DNA from: Sclerurus mexicanus
Lineage: Eukaryota; Chordata; Aves; Passeriformes; Furnariidae
Direction of reading: 5' to 3'
Assembly (NCBI GenBank): GCA_013396755.1
Contig: VWZF01003010.1
Location: 178,955-242,954 of the forward strand
Length of the DNA stretch: 64,000 nucleotides
In this document: piece after piece, positions 37,121 to 49,260 of the stretch
Position numbering within the stretch: position 1 is the stretch's first letter
Layout of the letters: every line of letters begins with the position of its first letter
Position numbers and translations under genes: made by a program
Notes under the pieces: model-generated
Database searches by the model: none
What the model saw: the letters and a program-made list of their open reading frames with translations, nothing else
Told to the model about the DNA's origin: nothing

Positions 37121-39287
37121 TGGGCAAGCAGAAAATTCTTAAAAAGCAGTCCTTTACCTATCCTTACACAACGTGGCAAATTTTACACTGCCCGAGTACT
37201 TAGGTCTGGAGGTCTTTTCCTCCTTTTCTCGAGGTAGAAGAGGAGGATTGATTTATAGCTGCAGTGCAAATCAGCAGTGAATTCAGAGCTAGGGATAGTC
37301 CCGTGTCCTTCACCCAGAAGCCCCTACCAGCTGCAGCACTCCCCTGCTGTGGGAGACATGGGGAACTCCCTCTTCCCTCCAATGCCAAAAGGAGGATATC
37401 CCACAGGTGTCAGCATGGAAAAAATCCCAGATGAATTCAGACATACAAGGTCTTACCGAAAAAGCTTATATAGCAAAAAATTGTTTATTTTTAAAATGAG
37501 ACTCACAGATCTATTCATCCATATGAAGTGGGAGAGTGTCAAGGGGACAGTGTGGGAGTGCATGTACCCATGTGGAGGTGGAAGATGAGGGATTGCTCTT
37601 AGGCAGAGGAGGAATTTATCTTGGATCTGCTGGTTCTTAATTTTTCATATAGCTTTCAACTTTCAAGACCTCCTGAAAAAAGGAAATCACCCTAATTCCT
37701 TTTCCAGTTTGGGCTAGATCAGGCCTTTCATATCTGAAATACAGCCTGTAGCTGTGGGTCAAGTCAGTGAGTGAACACAATAACATTTTTTCCTGGTTTT
37801 AGTTGTAAAGGAAAACCTCTCACATTCTGTTTGGCCCAAACTGAAACTTTAGTTTGGTCATTTTTTGGCTTAATTTCTGAACAGATCCCAAAATATTGTA
37901 TTGTATGTCTTGTTTCAGACAATGACATACATCACTATTGCTTCTTGGTGGCAACTAATGAAGAGTTGAGAGGATAATTTAGGCCACGGTCATTCAACCC
38001 AGCATACTTTCTACTAATTGCAGCAAGGTGGGAGTATTGGTTTTCTTCTAGCTGGTAAAAATTGTATGAAAAGAACACATACTATGGAAAGTCAAATCCC
38101 TGTCTTGTCCTGCAAGCTGCAATATGTCATGTCTGTGAAGTTGCACCCACTTACAGAAGGTCTGAATTTGTTTTTGCTCTTTTCTGATGGTGTTTTCCTT
38201 TAGTAGCTCACTTTATGGTCGTTTAACAGGAACCTAGCACACATGCAAGAGAGGTGTCACAACATCAGTTACCTGAGATTATTGTAAATGATGTGCCAGC
38301 ACCTGAAGGAGATGTTAGGATGTATGTCAGCTCATAATAATAGATACAGTGTTGTACCAGGCAGTACAAAGCCAGATGTATTTATAATTCCTGCAGCTGC
38401 AGCCCTGCTATTAGTTAAGTCTAAGAACGGAGCCACTGATAGATTTGTCAGAGACGAGTTCTCTTTCCAGTAGAAAGAAAGTGATGAAAGAAAATAGATG
38501 GTGACTCAAGTTTTTGTCAATAGAGAATCTTTAACTATACATCTTCAATTCAGAGATGGGCAGATGTGTATGCCTGGCATTTGTTCCTCCCCAAACCACT
38601 CAGTGCCCTTTCTGGTAGAACTTGATATGGTCTCACTCCAGGTCCCAGTGAGAAGGGACAGACATCTCTATCATAAGTGGTGCAATTACTTTCCAAGAAG
38701 AGGCAAGATGTGTAGGCAGCAAGACAGACTTACACAGTCATACTGTTGCAGATCTATGGTAAAATGTGCTGGCCAGGGTGGGAAGGCTCCTTCTCGTTAT
38801 GTCTTTATCTGCTTAAACTTTTTGGAGACAGATAGAAGACTTAGGCTCTTCACATTACCATCAGAGATGGTTCAGGGACCCATGAACTAAATTCAGCAGT
38901 GAACTAGGGTCCTAGAAACCCTGTAGCCATCTGAGCATCATCCTGTACAGAAACCTTTGTACTGCTGCCAGCTGCAGTGCTAATGTAGAGATTTCTGCAC
39001 TGTATTTCATTATTTTCACCCTGTAATGGAGTAATTTCAATACCTGTGAATTTATTTTCTGCATTTAAAACAAACAGAATGGTACATGTCTACAAGTTTG
39101 GGAAGCAACCATTAGAGATCAACTGCTGAGTCAGGCTCCTAGGATGAGAGCTGATTACTCGGACCTCATCATGAATATTCAGAGATGGAAATCAGAACGT
39201 AGACAGTGCAGTAGAAGGGGTGATCAGGTAACATTGGCATCAGGAAAACAAGCTGGGGAGAGAGAAAAACTAAATACATTTTCTTTC
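37121..39287. other. Spacer without recognisable gene
   Basis: About 2.2 kb. Plus-strand frames of 103 codons (37277-37588) and 130 codons (38498-38890) are the longest. Neither contains a recognisable domain or sits next to convincing splice sites. A short GC-richer patch lies near 37290-37370. Confidence 0.55.
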
Positions 39288-39305
39288 GATGATGATGATG
39301 ATGAT
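39288..39305. repeat. (GAT)6 microsatellite
   Basis: Six perfect GAT units, followed by AAGAAGAAAAA. The 65-codon frame overlapping it reads poly-Asp and then Lys, which is a by-product. Confidence 0.95.
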
Positions 39306-42300
39306 AAGAAGAAAAATGGCCCTGAAGTGCTATGTCACTGAGATTTTAACAACAGAGCCAGTCCAGGAATAAAGACAAGAACCATCTTGTGCTAAAAGTT
39401 GAGGGGTTTGAACATGGAGGTTGTCTTATAACAGAAAGTTTTTAGAGGGCCTTCAAGGAAAGCCATACATTAAGACTACATATGACCTCCATACAGACAC
39501 TTCAAAATGGATGTGCTTTGAGTATAACATAATTTGGATGTACTTGCCTTGATTTATTAATGAAAAAAAATTGCTATAATTAGGAGTCAAAAACCCTACA
39601 GTAAACTATGTCAGAAATAATATTTAGAGAGAGCAGAATCTGTGCTTTTAGATCGAAGACTTAATGTAGTACTAGAATCTGTTGATAATATCATACAACC
39701 ACATGTGAAAGAAATCAATGTGTGTTTTTTGTTAAAAGATCTTAGAAAAGTGAAAAATACCCCATCTGTGTAAGTCTAGAAAAAAACTGGGCATTATTAA
39801 GCCTGCCTTTTTTTGATTCTTAATGTCTATGTGCATAATTCCAAGTCAAACATATTCACATTATTAACTTTTATAAGTTTATTAGTCTCAGTGCTAATGA
39901 AACCATTCATCCTTTGCAAATGCACATGGCTCCCTAATGAAACTTCAGTAGATGGATCAGCAGTTAAGTGAGTACATTCAAATGTTTATGCCAAGTTCTG
40001 TTTGCAGCAGTGAACAGGGAGACCAAATCTCTTTCAAGCAGATTCTATACAAACCAAGCAGCAGACGCAATGATGACACCTATATAATAAAGATTCCCTC
40101 TACCTATAAAAAAACGCATATGTTGTATAGGATACTGATATTTGAGATACTTTTTTTCATTTGGTTTACTCTGATGTCAGTCAGAGGAATTCCACTTGAA
40201 ACAACCAGAATAAAAAGAACTTAAATATCTGGCAAAATGAGAAGGTATCTCAAACAAAAAAAAACCCACAAAATACTTTTGAACAGGAACTCAATAATTA
40301 AGTGATGGATATTAATGTGGTCAGTAGCTGAGTTTTGAAATCTAAATCTTATGCTGCTAATAATAATTTTAATATTGTTTTCACCTTTCCATCCTTTTCT
40401 TCATTTACCTGCCTACATTTTCCCAGTTCAGTTTTCTTAATGGGTGTATGTTCTGATGTTATAATGGGAAGTAACTGATATTCCATATGACAGAATTCTT
40501 TTTCCTTGAAGATTTGGTGGTTTTTCCTGACTCAATTCAGGAAGTTATACCAAACAGGCACTTCTGAATTTGGGAGTTCCAGCATTACTACTGTTAAGTC
40601 CTCAACACAAACATTTCTGTCTTGACATTGCAATATTTGGGAGATTCTTTTCCCTAGCATGAAATATTTTTGAAATGTACATGATTTGGGACTTCAGGAT
40701 TCATTTTCAGGAATTAAGAGAAAAATTAGTGCTTATTATTATGCCAAGCAATACAGAAAAATGTATTTGCTTCTAGAATATACATATTATATTTTTTCAT
40801 TATTTTCTACACTGAGGTATAAATACTGTGCCTGTAGCCAAATATGTATCTGCACAAAACAAACAGAAAACATTCTTAAACCAATGAAGTATTTACTTTT
40901 TTTAAGACATTTTAATCCTATTAATAGTAAATTATATTACCTATTGTGAAAGCAGACATGAAAGAAATATCTGAAGCATACAGTTAATTATGATACCAAG
41001 TGAAACATAATATTTATGCTTTCATTGTGTAGCTGGAACAATTTTTCTTTCACTGACTGTGAGTCATCCACTGATTGAAGTCTTGAAACTGATGATGAGA
41101 GAGTTGGCTGGCATATCTGCCATAGAGGATTCATTCTATAGATAATTAATACTAAAAAGGAATCTGGGTTTCAGTCTTTTATATTCCCAGTTCTCTATTT
41201 TTTAAACAAAATCTCCTCCTCCTGCTCCTTCAATATATCTCTGTTTAGAGGTTATATGCTTAAGAATATTAAAAGACATCAAAGTGTCTGATAAAGCTAG
41301 GGAATAAAGATTTCACTGAAAAAGGGTCCGAACCACAGTTTTATATCAAGGTTGCATTTCTGTGTCAGAACATTGGAAATCTTTGAATCACAATTTTTAA
41401 ATGGTCCATTTTAATGAGTGAGCTCAGGACATTGTTTAATGACCCCAGCTTGGAATCTCCCCTTTATCCAGAAGACTGAAAGCATTCAGATGCTCAATTC
41501 CTATTACAATATCCTTCTATTTTAAGAGGTTGTTTTCCTCCCATTGTTTTGCTTAATTTTTGCACTTGTTCATATTAGGTGCAGTGGCTATTAATTAGCA
41601 AACTAATGCAATTAGTCTAGCCTTGACTCTGTATCCCAAACCAGAACTAAAGTTGTACGTCAGAGAATCTTACGTACCACACTCTCCTTATTTGGCAGGT
41701 TTCTACTGTACTTACTTTTCCTTCTTCTTTCCATCAAATTTTTCTATTTTATTTTCTTATTCATTCATTTGGCTTCTATTTTTTCACTTCCTCTCCTTCC
41801 CAAAGGATGCTCTTGTTTTACCACTTACTTCTGAAAAGATTTGCTTTGAAAATTTGTTCATATACACCAATCTGAAAAGTTGCAAGAAATAAGCCAGAAA
41901 GGTGTTCTTTGAGGAGTACAGCTGTTCTCCTCCCCCAGGAAAACTAATTCATCAGCACTTTGAAACAGACTGTCTTAATTGTTTAGAAACTAAGAGCTAT
42001 AGATTTTGTTTGTTAACAGAACTGCCCTTCATAGAAAAATCAGCTAGTGTTACACGTAGGAGGCAATCCCCTGGCACTCATTACCTCCACTAGGTTTTTC
42101 ACTACAGCCTTAATAATTTTATGGGTTTCAGGTGTTTAAGATCCTATTTTCAGGTCTTAGAAAAAACAGTTTCTTCTTTTCCCTTTGACGGATGAGTTTA
42201 AAAAACTTCTTTACACTGTGCCAGTTCCACTGATAATCTGGAGTTTTGTCTGTTCAATCATTTTGAAAAATCAGTTTTCATGGCACTCACTTAAGCTCAG

Positions 42301-45224
42301 AGAACTTCTCTTTCTCTATTGATGGTACATGCTCTAACCCTGGAGACAAATAGTAATCTAGAGGTGTATTTAAGTCATATGAAGCCAACGGAGGCATGGA
42401 GAGCACAGTGTGGGTACATTCTTTACATTGTCTTTGGACTGACTGGGCTGCAGCACCAAATGTGACCCATATCAGAGAACCCAGCATTCTTCATTCCTCA
42501 GCATATCAATAGTCAGACAGCTATTATCTGACTATATCTTAAATGCAGTTACATACCCAGTCACCCAATCCCCAGAGAGAAAAGAGCCAGTTGCTAGAAT
42601 GAAATAAATTCCAAAAGATACTATAAGAAAATCTGAATGTCTAATATCTCCAACACAGTTCCAGTTTTCCTAATGCATGACTCCTCTCACCTTACCTAAA
42701 TATTCACTGATAATTTTCCTCCATCATTCTCAACTCTGTGAGCTTTTAGGGAGAGCTGTCGTAAATCAGCATTTCATTGTTTCTGGCTATCACCTCTTTA
42801 CAATAAAAAAGATGTTATCAGTTAAAAGTAAGAAATGCAGTATGGTCCGAAGGGCACAGTTGTAGAGAATACCATCAAACTACAATATAAGGTCCATGCA
42901 AATCCACTGCTGTTATCTATTTCATAGGTTGCAAAAAGCTAAATGTACAGCAGTATGAAAAGACAGTGATAATACAGAAAATAAAAGCCTCTTTAATCCC
43001 TAGTAGCAATTTGCACTAAACAATGGGAATAAACTCCCTGTTAAAATTTTGTTCTGTGGGAATTTACAATAGCCTCTTCTTCTCCTCCCTCTAGTGTGCG
43101 TTTTTTTGGTATCTCAGTTCACTTTGCTGCTGGACACAATGCGTTGACAAGCACTTAATAGTAACTAGATGCATATGAGAGATATGAAGTTTACAAGTAT
43201 GCTGCAAAACTCATTCAACTATTACAGATTTCATGATTTCCTGTGAATAAAATCTGTAAAATCAGCTTTTGCCTAAACAGTACCCTCAAGAAGTAATTTT
43301 TTTACACCTCTCAAATTCTCATTTAATAGATCTCTTTGCAAAGCATTAAGGAATTTGGTCAATATTTATCTGTAGTGAACGACCCTGCAAATGCTGGCAG
43401 AAGAATCACATTACAGGCAAAGGTCTTCTTTGAAAATGAGCATTTTGCAAACAGGAGCCAAAATTATCTCCTTACTGTATTGTCTCATAGCAGCCTTCCA
43501 CATAGCTGTAGTTATCACATTTCAATGTTTGTGCTCCACTTCTGCTGTAGTGAGTCCCACTCTCTAGCCAGTCAGCTTGTATCCCAGTCAGTCCAAGATT
43601 CACCTGCAGAAGAATACTTTTGCCAAACTCTGTGTAAAAGGATGGCATGAAAGCAAAGCTAGAAGCAGAGACAGACTGGCCCACACAGCCTGACCTGTCT
43701 CCTCCTGAGCATCTATTGAAACTGATTGATTTAATGCCTTGCATCTGCCAAACTGTCACTCAAGCCAGAGGGGATTTGGATGAAGACAGGGGAAGCATTG
43801 TAAAAATGGGTTTGCACATTAGTTTACTGAACAAGCTTTTAACTCCTAGGTACAGCACTTGGCTTATTGAAAGACTATGCCTGCAATAGAACAGCTTCAC
43901 TAGATGGGGGAACAAGGAGGGAAGGGGGGGAAGTGCTATTTGAGGAGTTAGTAGATTTCTTCCCTTGCTTTCTGCCTGAAAGAAAAAATATCCCAGCTGT
44001 CTGCTGCATTGTGTGAACATATACATGCATTTAAATTACTTATATCATTACTTACAGATGTAATTGTGAAATATGTTCTTTTGCATTCAAAATTAGGGGC
44101 AGAACAGATGGTGAAAATTCAGTTTAAGGCAATATGTCCATTAAAATAACCCATACTGTTTATGTATTATAACAATAGCAGTCTTCAGCATAGCTGAAAT
44201 TTTTAGCAGTGCTAGATTATGATAGAAATACAAATAGACTATAGGACAAAATTCAGTATGACTGAAAATTCACCCTGAAAAAATTTAGCTAATTTCTCTT
44301 TGGTGATTGTCAACAGATGTACTCAGCTCAGCTTGCCCCTGCCTTTGCAGTATTGACCTCTTTGTAGCAAAAAATGAAAAATAAACTTTCTGAAGTTCAT
44401 GGCCTGCCAAAAGCTGCTCCATATTTAATTCACAGAAACTCTCAAAAGCCTGCTAATTCCTCTGCTGGGGCCATTTGTGTCTAAAAGAGTGTATACCTTA
44501 TAAGCAAATATATTTATTTTATAAATATATATAGATAGTATTCATGTATATATTCTTACTATAGACAGGACTCATGCTAGGAGTAAACATATCTAAGCTT
44601 TTGTAAGTTTCTCACCCTCCTGACCATGAAGAAAAGCTTCCAAATGTGAGCCAGGTGCTTCCCAAAGGCCCAAAAAGCAGCAAGCTGTTAAGCTTATCAC
44701 AATGTTTTTCAAAAAGTCTTCTATAGTTTGAAACCCTGCTCACTCTTTGCTAATAACACTGAGTACTGCCACCAGTTTTTGGTCTTGATCAGTAAGTTTT
44801 CTAATGTCAGTTCAGTGACTAGTTAAAAAAGAAAAAAAAAATGGAAAAGACAGGACCCATGGTATTTTGGACTGAATCACCTATAAATAAAGCACCAATA
44901 AAATATTCCATGTCCTTCATTTGTTTGGCATCCAGCACAATAAAAATGGAATAACATTATAACAGCCATGAATCTTATGTCTTGCCATAAAATCTGGCAC
45001 ACCCTACATCATTTTGGATAACTAATTTCCATTCCACTTTGTTCACTTGAACATGGTAAAGTAGTTAACAAGAACATTTATCCTTTACCCTTATTCCATC
45101 AGTCCTGACATTTCAAGCTATAATTCCCACTGCATTGAATATACATGTTTTCTGTTCATTCATGAAGAAAAAAAAAAAAAGATGCTTAACTTTAAAAGAA
45201 ATTATGATGGTTTGTAAGAAGTTT
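39306..45224. other. Long AT-rich spacer
   Basis: About 5.9 kb with no supported gene. It is very AT-rich at 39400-41000 and 44480-44560 (TATA-type words near 44510-44535). A run of 13 A lies at 45168-45180. Frames reach 104 codons (43336-43650) without recognisable content. A purine-rich G run (AGGGAAGGGGGGGAAG) lies near 43918-43933. No repeat family is identified. Confidence 0.6.
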
Positions 45225-45310
45225 AAAGAAAGACAAGATTTGTCTTCTGCATTTGTACAGCACTGAGCACAAGAAGAATCACACCTCAAACACATTGTAT
45301 TAAGCAAGGA
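45225..45310 (-). repeat. Ancient amniote interspersed repeat fragment
   Basis: TTTGTACAGCACTGAGCACAA followed by ATCACACCTCAAACACATTGTATTAAGCA fits the reverse complement of the old repeat proposed at 7406-7570, whose hallmark is a 'TTGTGCTAGGCACTGTACAA'-like block. The fragment is short and diverged, so the assignment is moderate to weak. Confidence 0.4.
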
Positions 45311-48300
45311 TTAGAATGGTATGTCTTCATGTCACATACATGTAAAGGAGATTTTACTCCAAGCAAGACAGATGTAGGAACTCTTAAGCAATAAGCTCAA
45401 TATCATATCTACTGGAATTTGCTACAAATCATTTATTTGTGGGGCAATGTGCCTTTAAATCCTACTCATAAATACCCTACTCTTTTCAGAGTCTTTCTTC
45501 CATGGGCTGCTAGAACGGCAGAAAGTTGGAAGATTATAACAGAAGATTGAAAGAATGTGATTTGGTTTGTTATTAATTTACATATATGAGACATTTTAAA
45601 GAGTATAAGGTGGTCATTAGTACTAGTTAATCTGCATACAAAAATAAGCATTTGCCATGAAAGCAGCAAAGTTTTAAAGCAGTCCTCCAAATGCATGCAT
45701 GTGTGTGTGTAAGGAATGACAGAGTTCAAAGGTGGAGCTTGATGAAGCTTATAAGAGGACAGGAACATTTCCAGGATGCATGGAGTATTTGTACCATGCT
45801 CGTATTTAATTACACAATGTGAGTCTCCCATTGCATCATTTTTAGAGGCTGAGAAGTAGCTTTTCCTAGGCATTTATTCAAAGCTTGACTTTCCCATTTT
45901 ACATTTAGTTAGTTTTGTATTCCTCTAGAAGTATCTGGGATAGGTTCAGATATTAATATTATCTGGCTACAGTACAAGCAGTCAATGTACCATCATCTAC
46001 CCTGTCTTCCTCTTTTCCAGTAGCACATAGTAGCTTTTGTGCATTTGGGTCCTTTGCACAAAGTCTCAAGTTTTTATGGAAGTAGGGAAAGGATCATTTA
46101 TAACTTCTGGACTTATATCTTAGCATCAGATTTAAACAACCTTTGTGGTCTCTTTAGCCCTCCATTCAACAGCTTTATTTCCAAGGCCTCACAGACTTTG
46201 CAGTGAAGTTGATCTAGAAGGTTGACAAGAGACTACTTTAGCCCAGCTCTCAAGTTTCCTTCTCCTTCAAAAGCACTAAAGGACTCCTGCTTTATAATCT
46301 ATGCTTTTCAGGTTTTGTCTGTATTTTTTTAACTTTCTAGATCCAGATGACACCCAGAGGAAAGTATTCGACTTGTCTGAATTCTCTAGTGCTCCTAATT
46401 ACTTTTTAAGAAACAGCATTATTAATAATGTTTCTAAACCTGTCAGTAACTCTTCTGAAAGAGACTTAATTACTAAGAGGTCCAAGCAGAGCAGAGTACT
46501 CTCCACCTTTCAAGTTGGACAAGAGAAGTCAAAAGTTTTACAGCAGCAACAGAACCCTTCATTGATCTGGGAACAGCTGTTAATAAGCTAGGAACAGCAA
46601 CAGAGTCATTAATCCAAGAAAGAGTTAATGTGGTGTAAATGGGAAATGACACTAGTAGCAATGAAATGGTCAGCATTTGGCTTATAAATATCACTTTTCC
46701 AGATACAAAGGCATCCAACACCCTCTTTCTAATTGTTAAAAATGTGATGTTGTTTATCATGTTATAATACATCGTTAAGAAATGAAAAAAAGCAAAACCA
46801 TTGGACGATTTGTGCAAGCTGTGGATGTACTCGTTTATTAGGTGACTCCTGATAATCAGAAGAGTGTGTGCATCCATACGCTACTGTTATACTGTAGTTA
46901 ACTTTCAGTAACACTTTTTTGTTAAATGGGAATAGCAACCTTTAATTAGGATTTGGGGTTTGGTTCTGAAATTGCCATACACCTGCTTATTCAAAACAGA
47001 TGTTTTATCTGCAGTGCAGTTTTATTCATAATATGTTATGACGGCAATAGCAGGTTGCTAACAAAATACAAAGGAAAGGCAATATCTACTTGCTGTGTTC
47101 TCTTATATGAGGTTAATAAAGTTGACTGATTAGGAATATCAGTTTGCTTTTACCAACACCTGACTATGTTAGCATGGCACATTATAATCTATGTGAGTGT
47201 ATCCTTCAGTGCTCTGTCATTGAGAATCTAATTCAGTTTTAGTCAGAAAACAATTATAAAACGACTTGGCCTTTACATTGCATTTCATTTTTGTAGTACT
47301 TCATGCATCATCAGCTTTCCATGCATTACACGTCTCCACCCCTGTTTTACAGACAAAAGAAGCTGAAGTGTTGTCCAACAGTGAAGCAATACGCTAGTGT
47401 GGCCAGCCTTAGACCAACAGCACCACAAACACAACAAATACAGTGAGGTTCTCAAAACCTCTCCCCTCATGTAAGGCAATTCCTTTCCTGGGTGCACTCA
47501 GTAAATCCAACAGCTAAAGGAAGAAAGAGAGAAATTGTCTGAAATGTTAAAGGGAAGTGTTCTGGTCTCAAACCTGGTACATGGGAGGGAATGTTTGCAG
47601 AATCATTGTTCTGCTTTGTAACCATCTTAAAAGGTAGAAAATGCTTCTGATGCACAATGGCTCAGTGCACTTTGGATTTCACCCAGAATTTGCTTATAAT
47701 GTGCAATCAATATTCTAGGTAAGTAGAGGGTACCAGCTAGTTGTTGAGTGGTCAGAAGCCTGGAGATATCCTGAAGTCATGAGTCAATTTTGCCTCTCAT
47801 GCACTGACACCTGTCACCATGGCCAAGCCACCTGAGCAATTTGTGGCCCTTCTTTGATAGGAAGCTGGAAGAAGGTGGGCTGTCAGCAGAAGGTAGCAGA
47901 ACAGTGCTAAGGTTTACCCAGCCCAAGTACCAAAGGTGATGCAATATCAAGGGCTGAATGTACATAAAATAGATATTAGCATGCCTCTCTTTGCTTCAGC
48001 TTTACTATAAAGTGGATCACTGTCATGCCTTCTGTGTGAAGAATGTAAAATTGTCATACTGAAGGCTAATGTAAAGTGTCAATTTATTTTATAAAGGTGC
48101 CATATAAGTTTCTAATGTGATACAGATGTTAAGTAATACAACAAGAAAGACATCAGTATTACTAAGAAACAAATTTTCCACCATATTAACACTTTGTATA
48201 TAACACTAAAAAAGCATATTGTGGTTGAGCAGTGTGTATCAAACCTAAAAAGCCTTGAGCTTTGATGTCATCCAGTTTGCAAAATTTATTTTAATCTGAT

Positions 48301-48739
48301 CTCCTTCTGTATTATATTTGTTGCCATCTAGTAAATAATTTGGTGCTCTCTCACTGGTCTCTTGCCTTTGATGGAGTGGCTGTATCATTTCCAAGACGAC
48401 TATAATGAGCAAACTAGTTTTGTTAACATGTCTTAAACTGTTTCCAGATTAAAAAAAATAACGTAACCATGGTCAAATGAGTACAATGCTCTGGTTTATC
48501 TTGCCTTCTTTTTGTTTGCTTTCTATCACTTTTCTGTTTTAGAAAACGTGTCTTGTAATGTCAGACTGAGAAGATACAGGTTGTAAAATTATTGTATATT
48601 GAATCCTTCTCTGGATAGTAGTTTCTTTGTGGAGGAAAGCCTTTGTGATCCGATGTGTAGCAAAGCCTTCTATCCATTTTATTGACAGATCACAAATATA
48701 TGTGGATCCGCTTTGACTTTTGGACTTAGAGATATAGAA
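45311..48739. other. Spacer holding an exon-like block
   Basis: About 3.4 kb without a confirmed gene. A (TG)5 run with ATGCATGC lies at 45691-45710. The exon-like block at 46341-46591 is listed separately. A short stretch at 47330-47380 (CCTGTTTTACAGACAAAAGAAGCTGAAG) recalls the conserved core of MIR-like SINEs but is too short to call. The interval 46980-47290 is rich in ATTA/TAAT words and could be a conserved regulatory block. Confidence 0.5.
46341..46591 (+). other. Exon-like open block after acceptor-type site
   Basis: A textbook acceptor context (TATTTTTTTTAACTTTCTAG) ends at 46340. The frame then stays open for about 83 codons to a stop at 46589-46591, starting with residues PDDTQRKVFDLSEF. 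The peptide is Ser/Asn/Lys-rich, hydrophilic, and resembles no family I know. The next AATAAA is near 47116. An unannotated terminal exon is possible, but an open stretch of this size after a good-looking acceptor also arises by chance in 64 kb. Confidence 0.15.
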
Positions 48740-48786
48740 AATGAAGCACCTGTTTAAGTAATTTGCTGAATCAGGGCCACAGTGAA
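48740..48786 (+). repeat. Ancient amniote repeat, terminal fragment
   Basis: GAAGCACCTGTTTAAGTAATTTGCTGAATCAGGGCC matches the terminal motif 'AAGCACATGCTTAAGTGCTTTGCTGAATCAGGGCC' of an old, high-copy repeat that I recall from turtles, crocodilians and birds. About 45 bases are preserved. A second, larger fragment that looks like the same family begins about 250 bases further on. Confidence 0.5.
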
Positions 48787-49039
48787 CTGACACATCAAAA
48801 ATATGTAAATACAGGTTTATAGCTTAGCAGAATGAACATGTTCAATGTATAACGGAACAAAGAATTTATTGAGTGAATCTCATCTCTCTTTGTGTCTGCT
48901 TTTGGAGTAACTGTGACCACATCCTGGGTTTTTTATATTTATTTCTTATTTGAATATAGTCAGCAACTACCTTTAACAGATTTCTTTTTATTCTCTGGTT
49001 TGATTGTTTAACATTTGAGATTTATTGCTTGATGGGATA

Positions 49040-49260
49040 CCTATTGAAAGAACTGGAAAGATTCCCATTGGCTTCAAAGGACAACGAATTGTGCCCGGAG
49101 CTCTGGTACAGCAAAGCATTTAGACATGTGTTTAAACATTGATGCTTTCAATGGGACTTGAGCACATGTTTAAAATAAAGCATGTGCTATGGGCTTTGTT
49201 GCATAGGGAAGCACTTCAGCACATTCTTAAATGCTTTGCAGAACTGGCACTACAACAACC
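49040..49260 (+). repeat. Ancient amniote interspersed repeat
   Basis: In order: GATTCCCATTGGCTTCAAAGGA, GCTTTCAATGGGACTTGAGCACATGTTTAAAATAAAGCATGTGC, AAGCACTTCAGCACATTCTTAAATGCTTTGCAGAACTGGCAC. These fit the same family as 48740-48786: a 'TTGACTTCAATGGGACT' core flanked by 'AGCACATGCTTAAGTGCTTTGC' arms in partly inverted arrangement. Self-complementary arms suggest a non-autonomous DNA transposon, which is inference. Divergence is heavy. Confidence 0.55.

Noticed and set aside
47330..47380. MIR-like SINE core
   Set aside because: Only about 28 bases resemble the core and the rest does not align by eye. A profile search would be needed.
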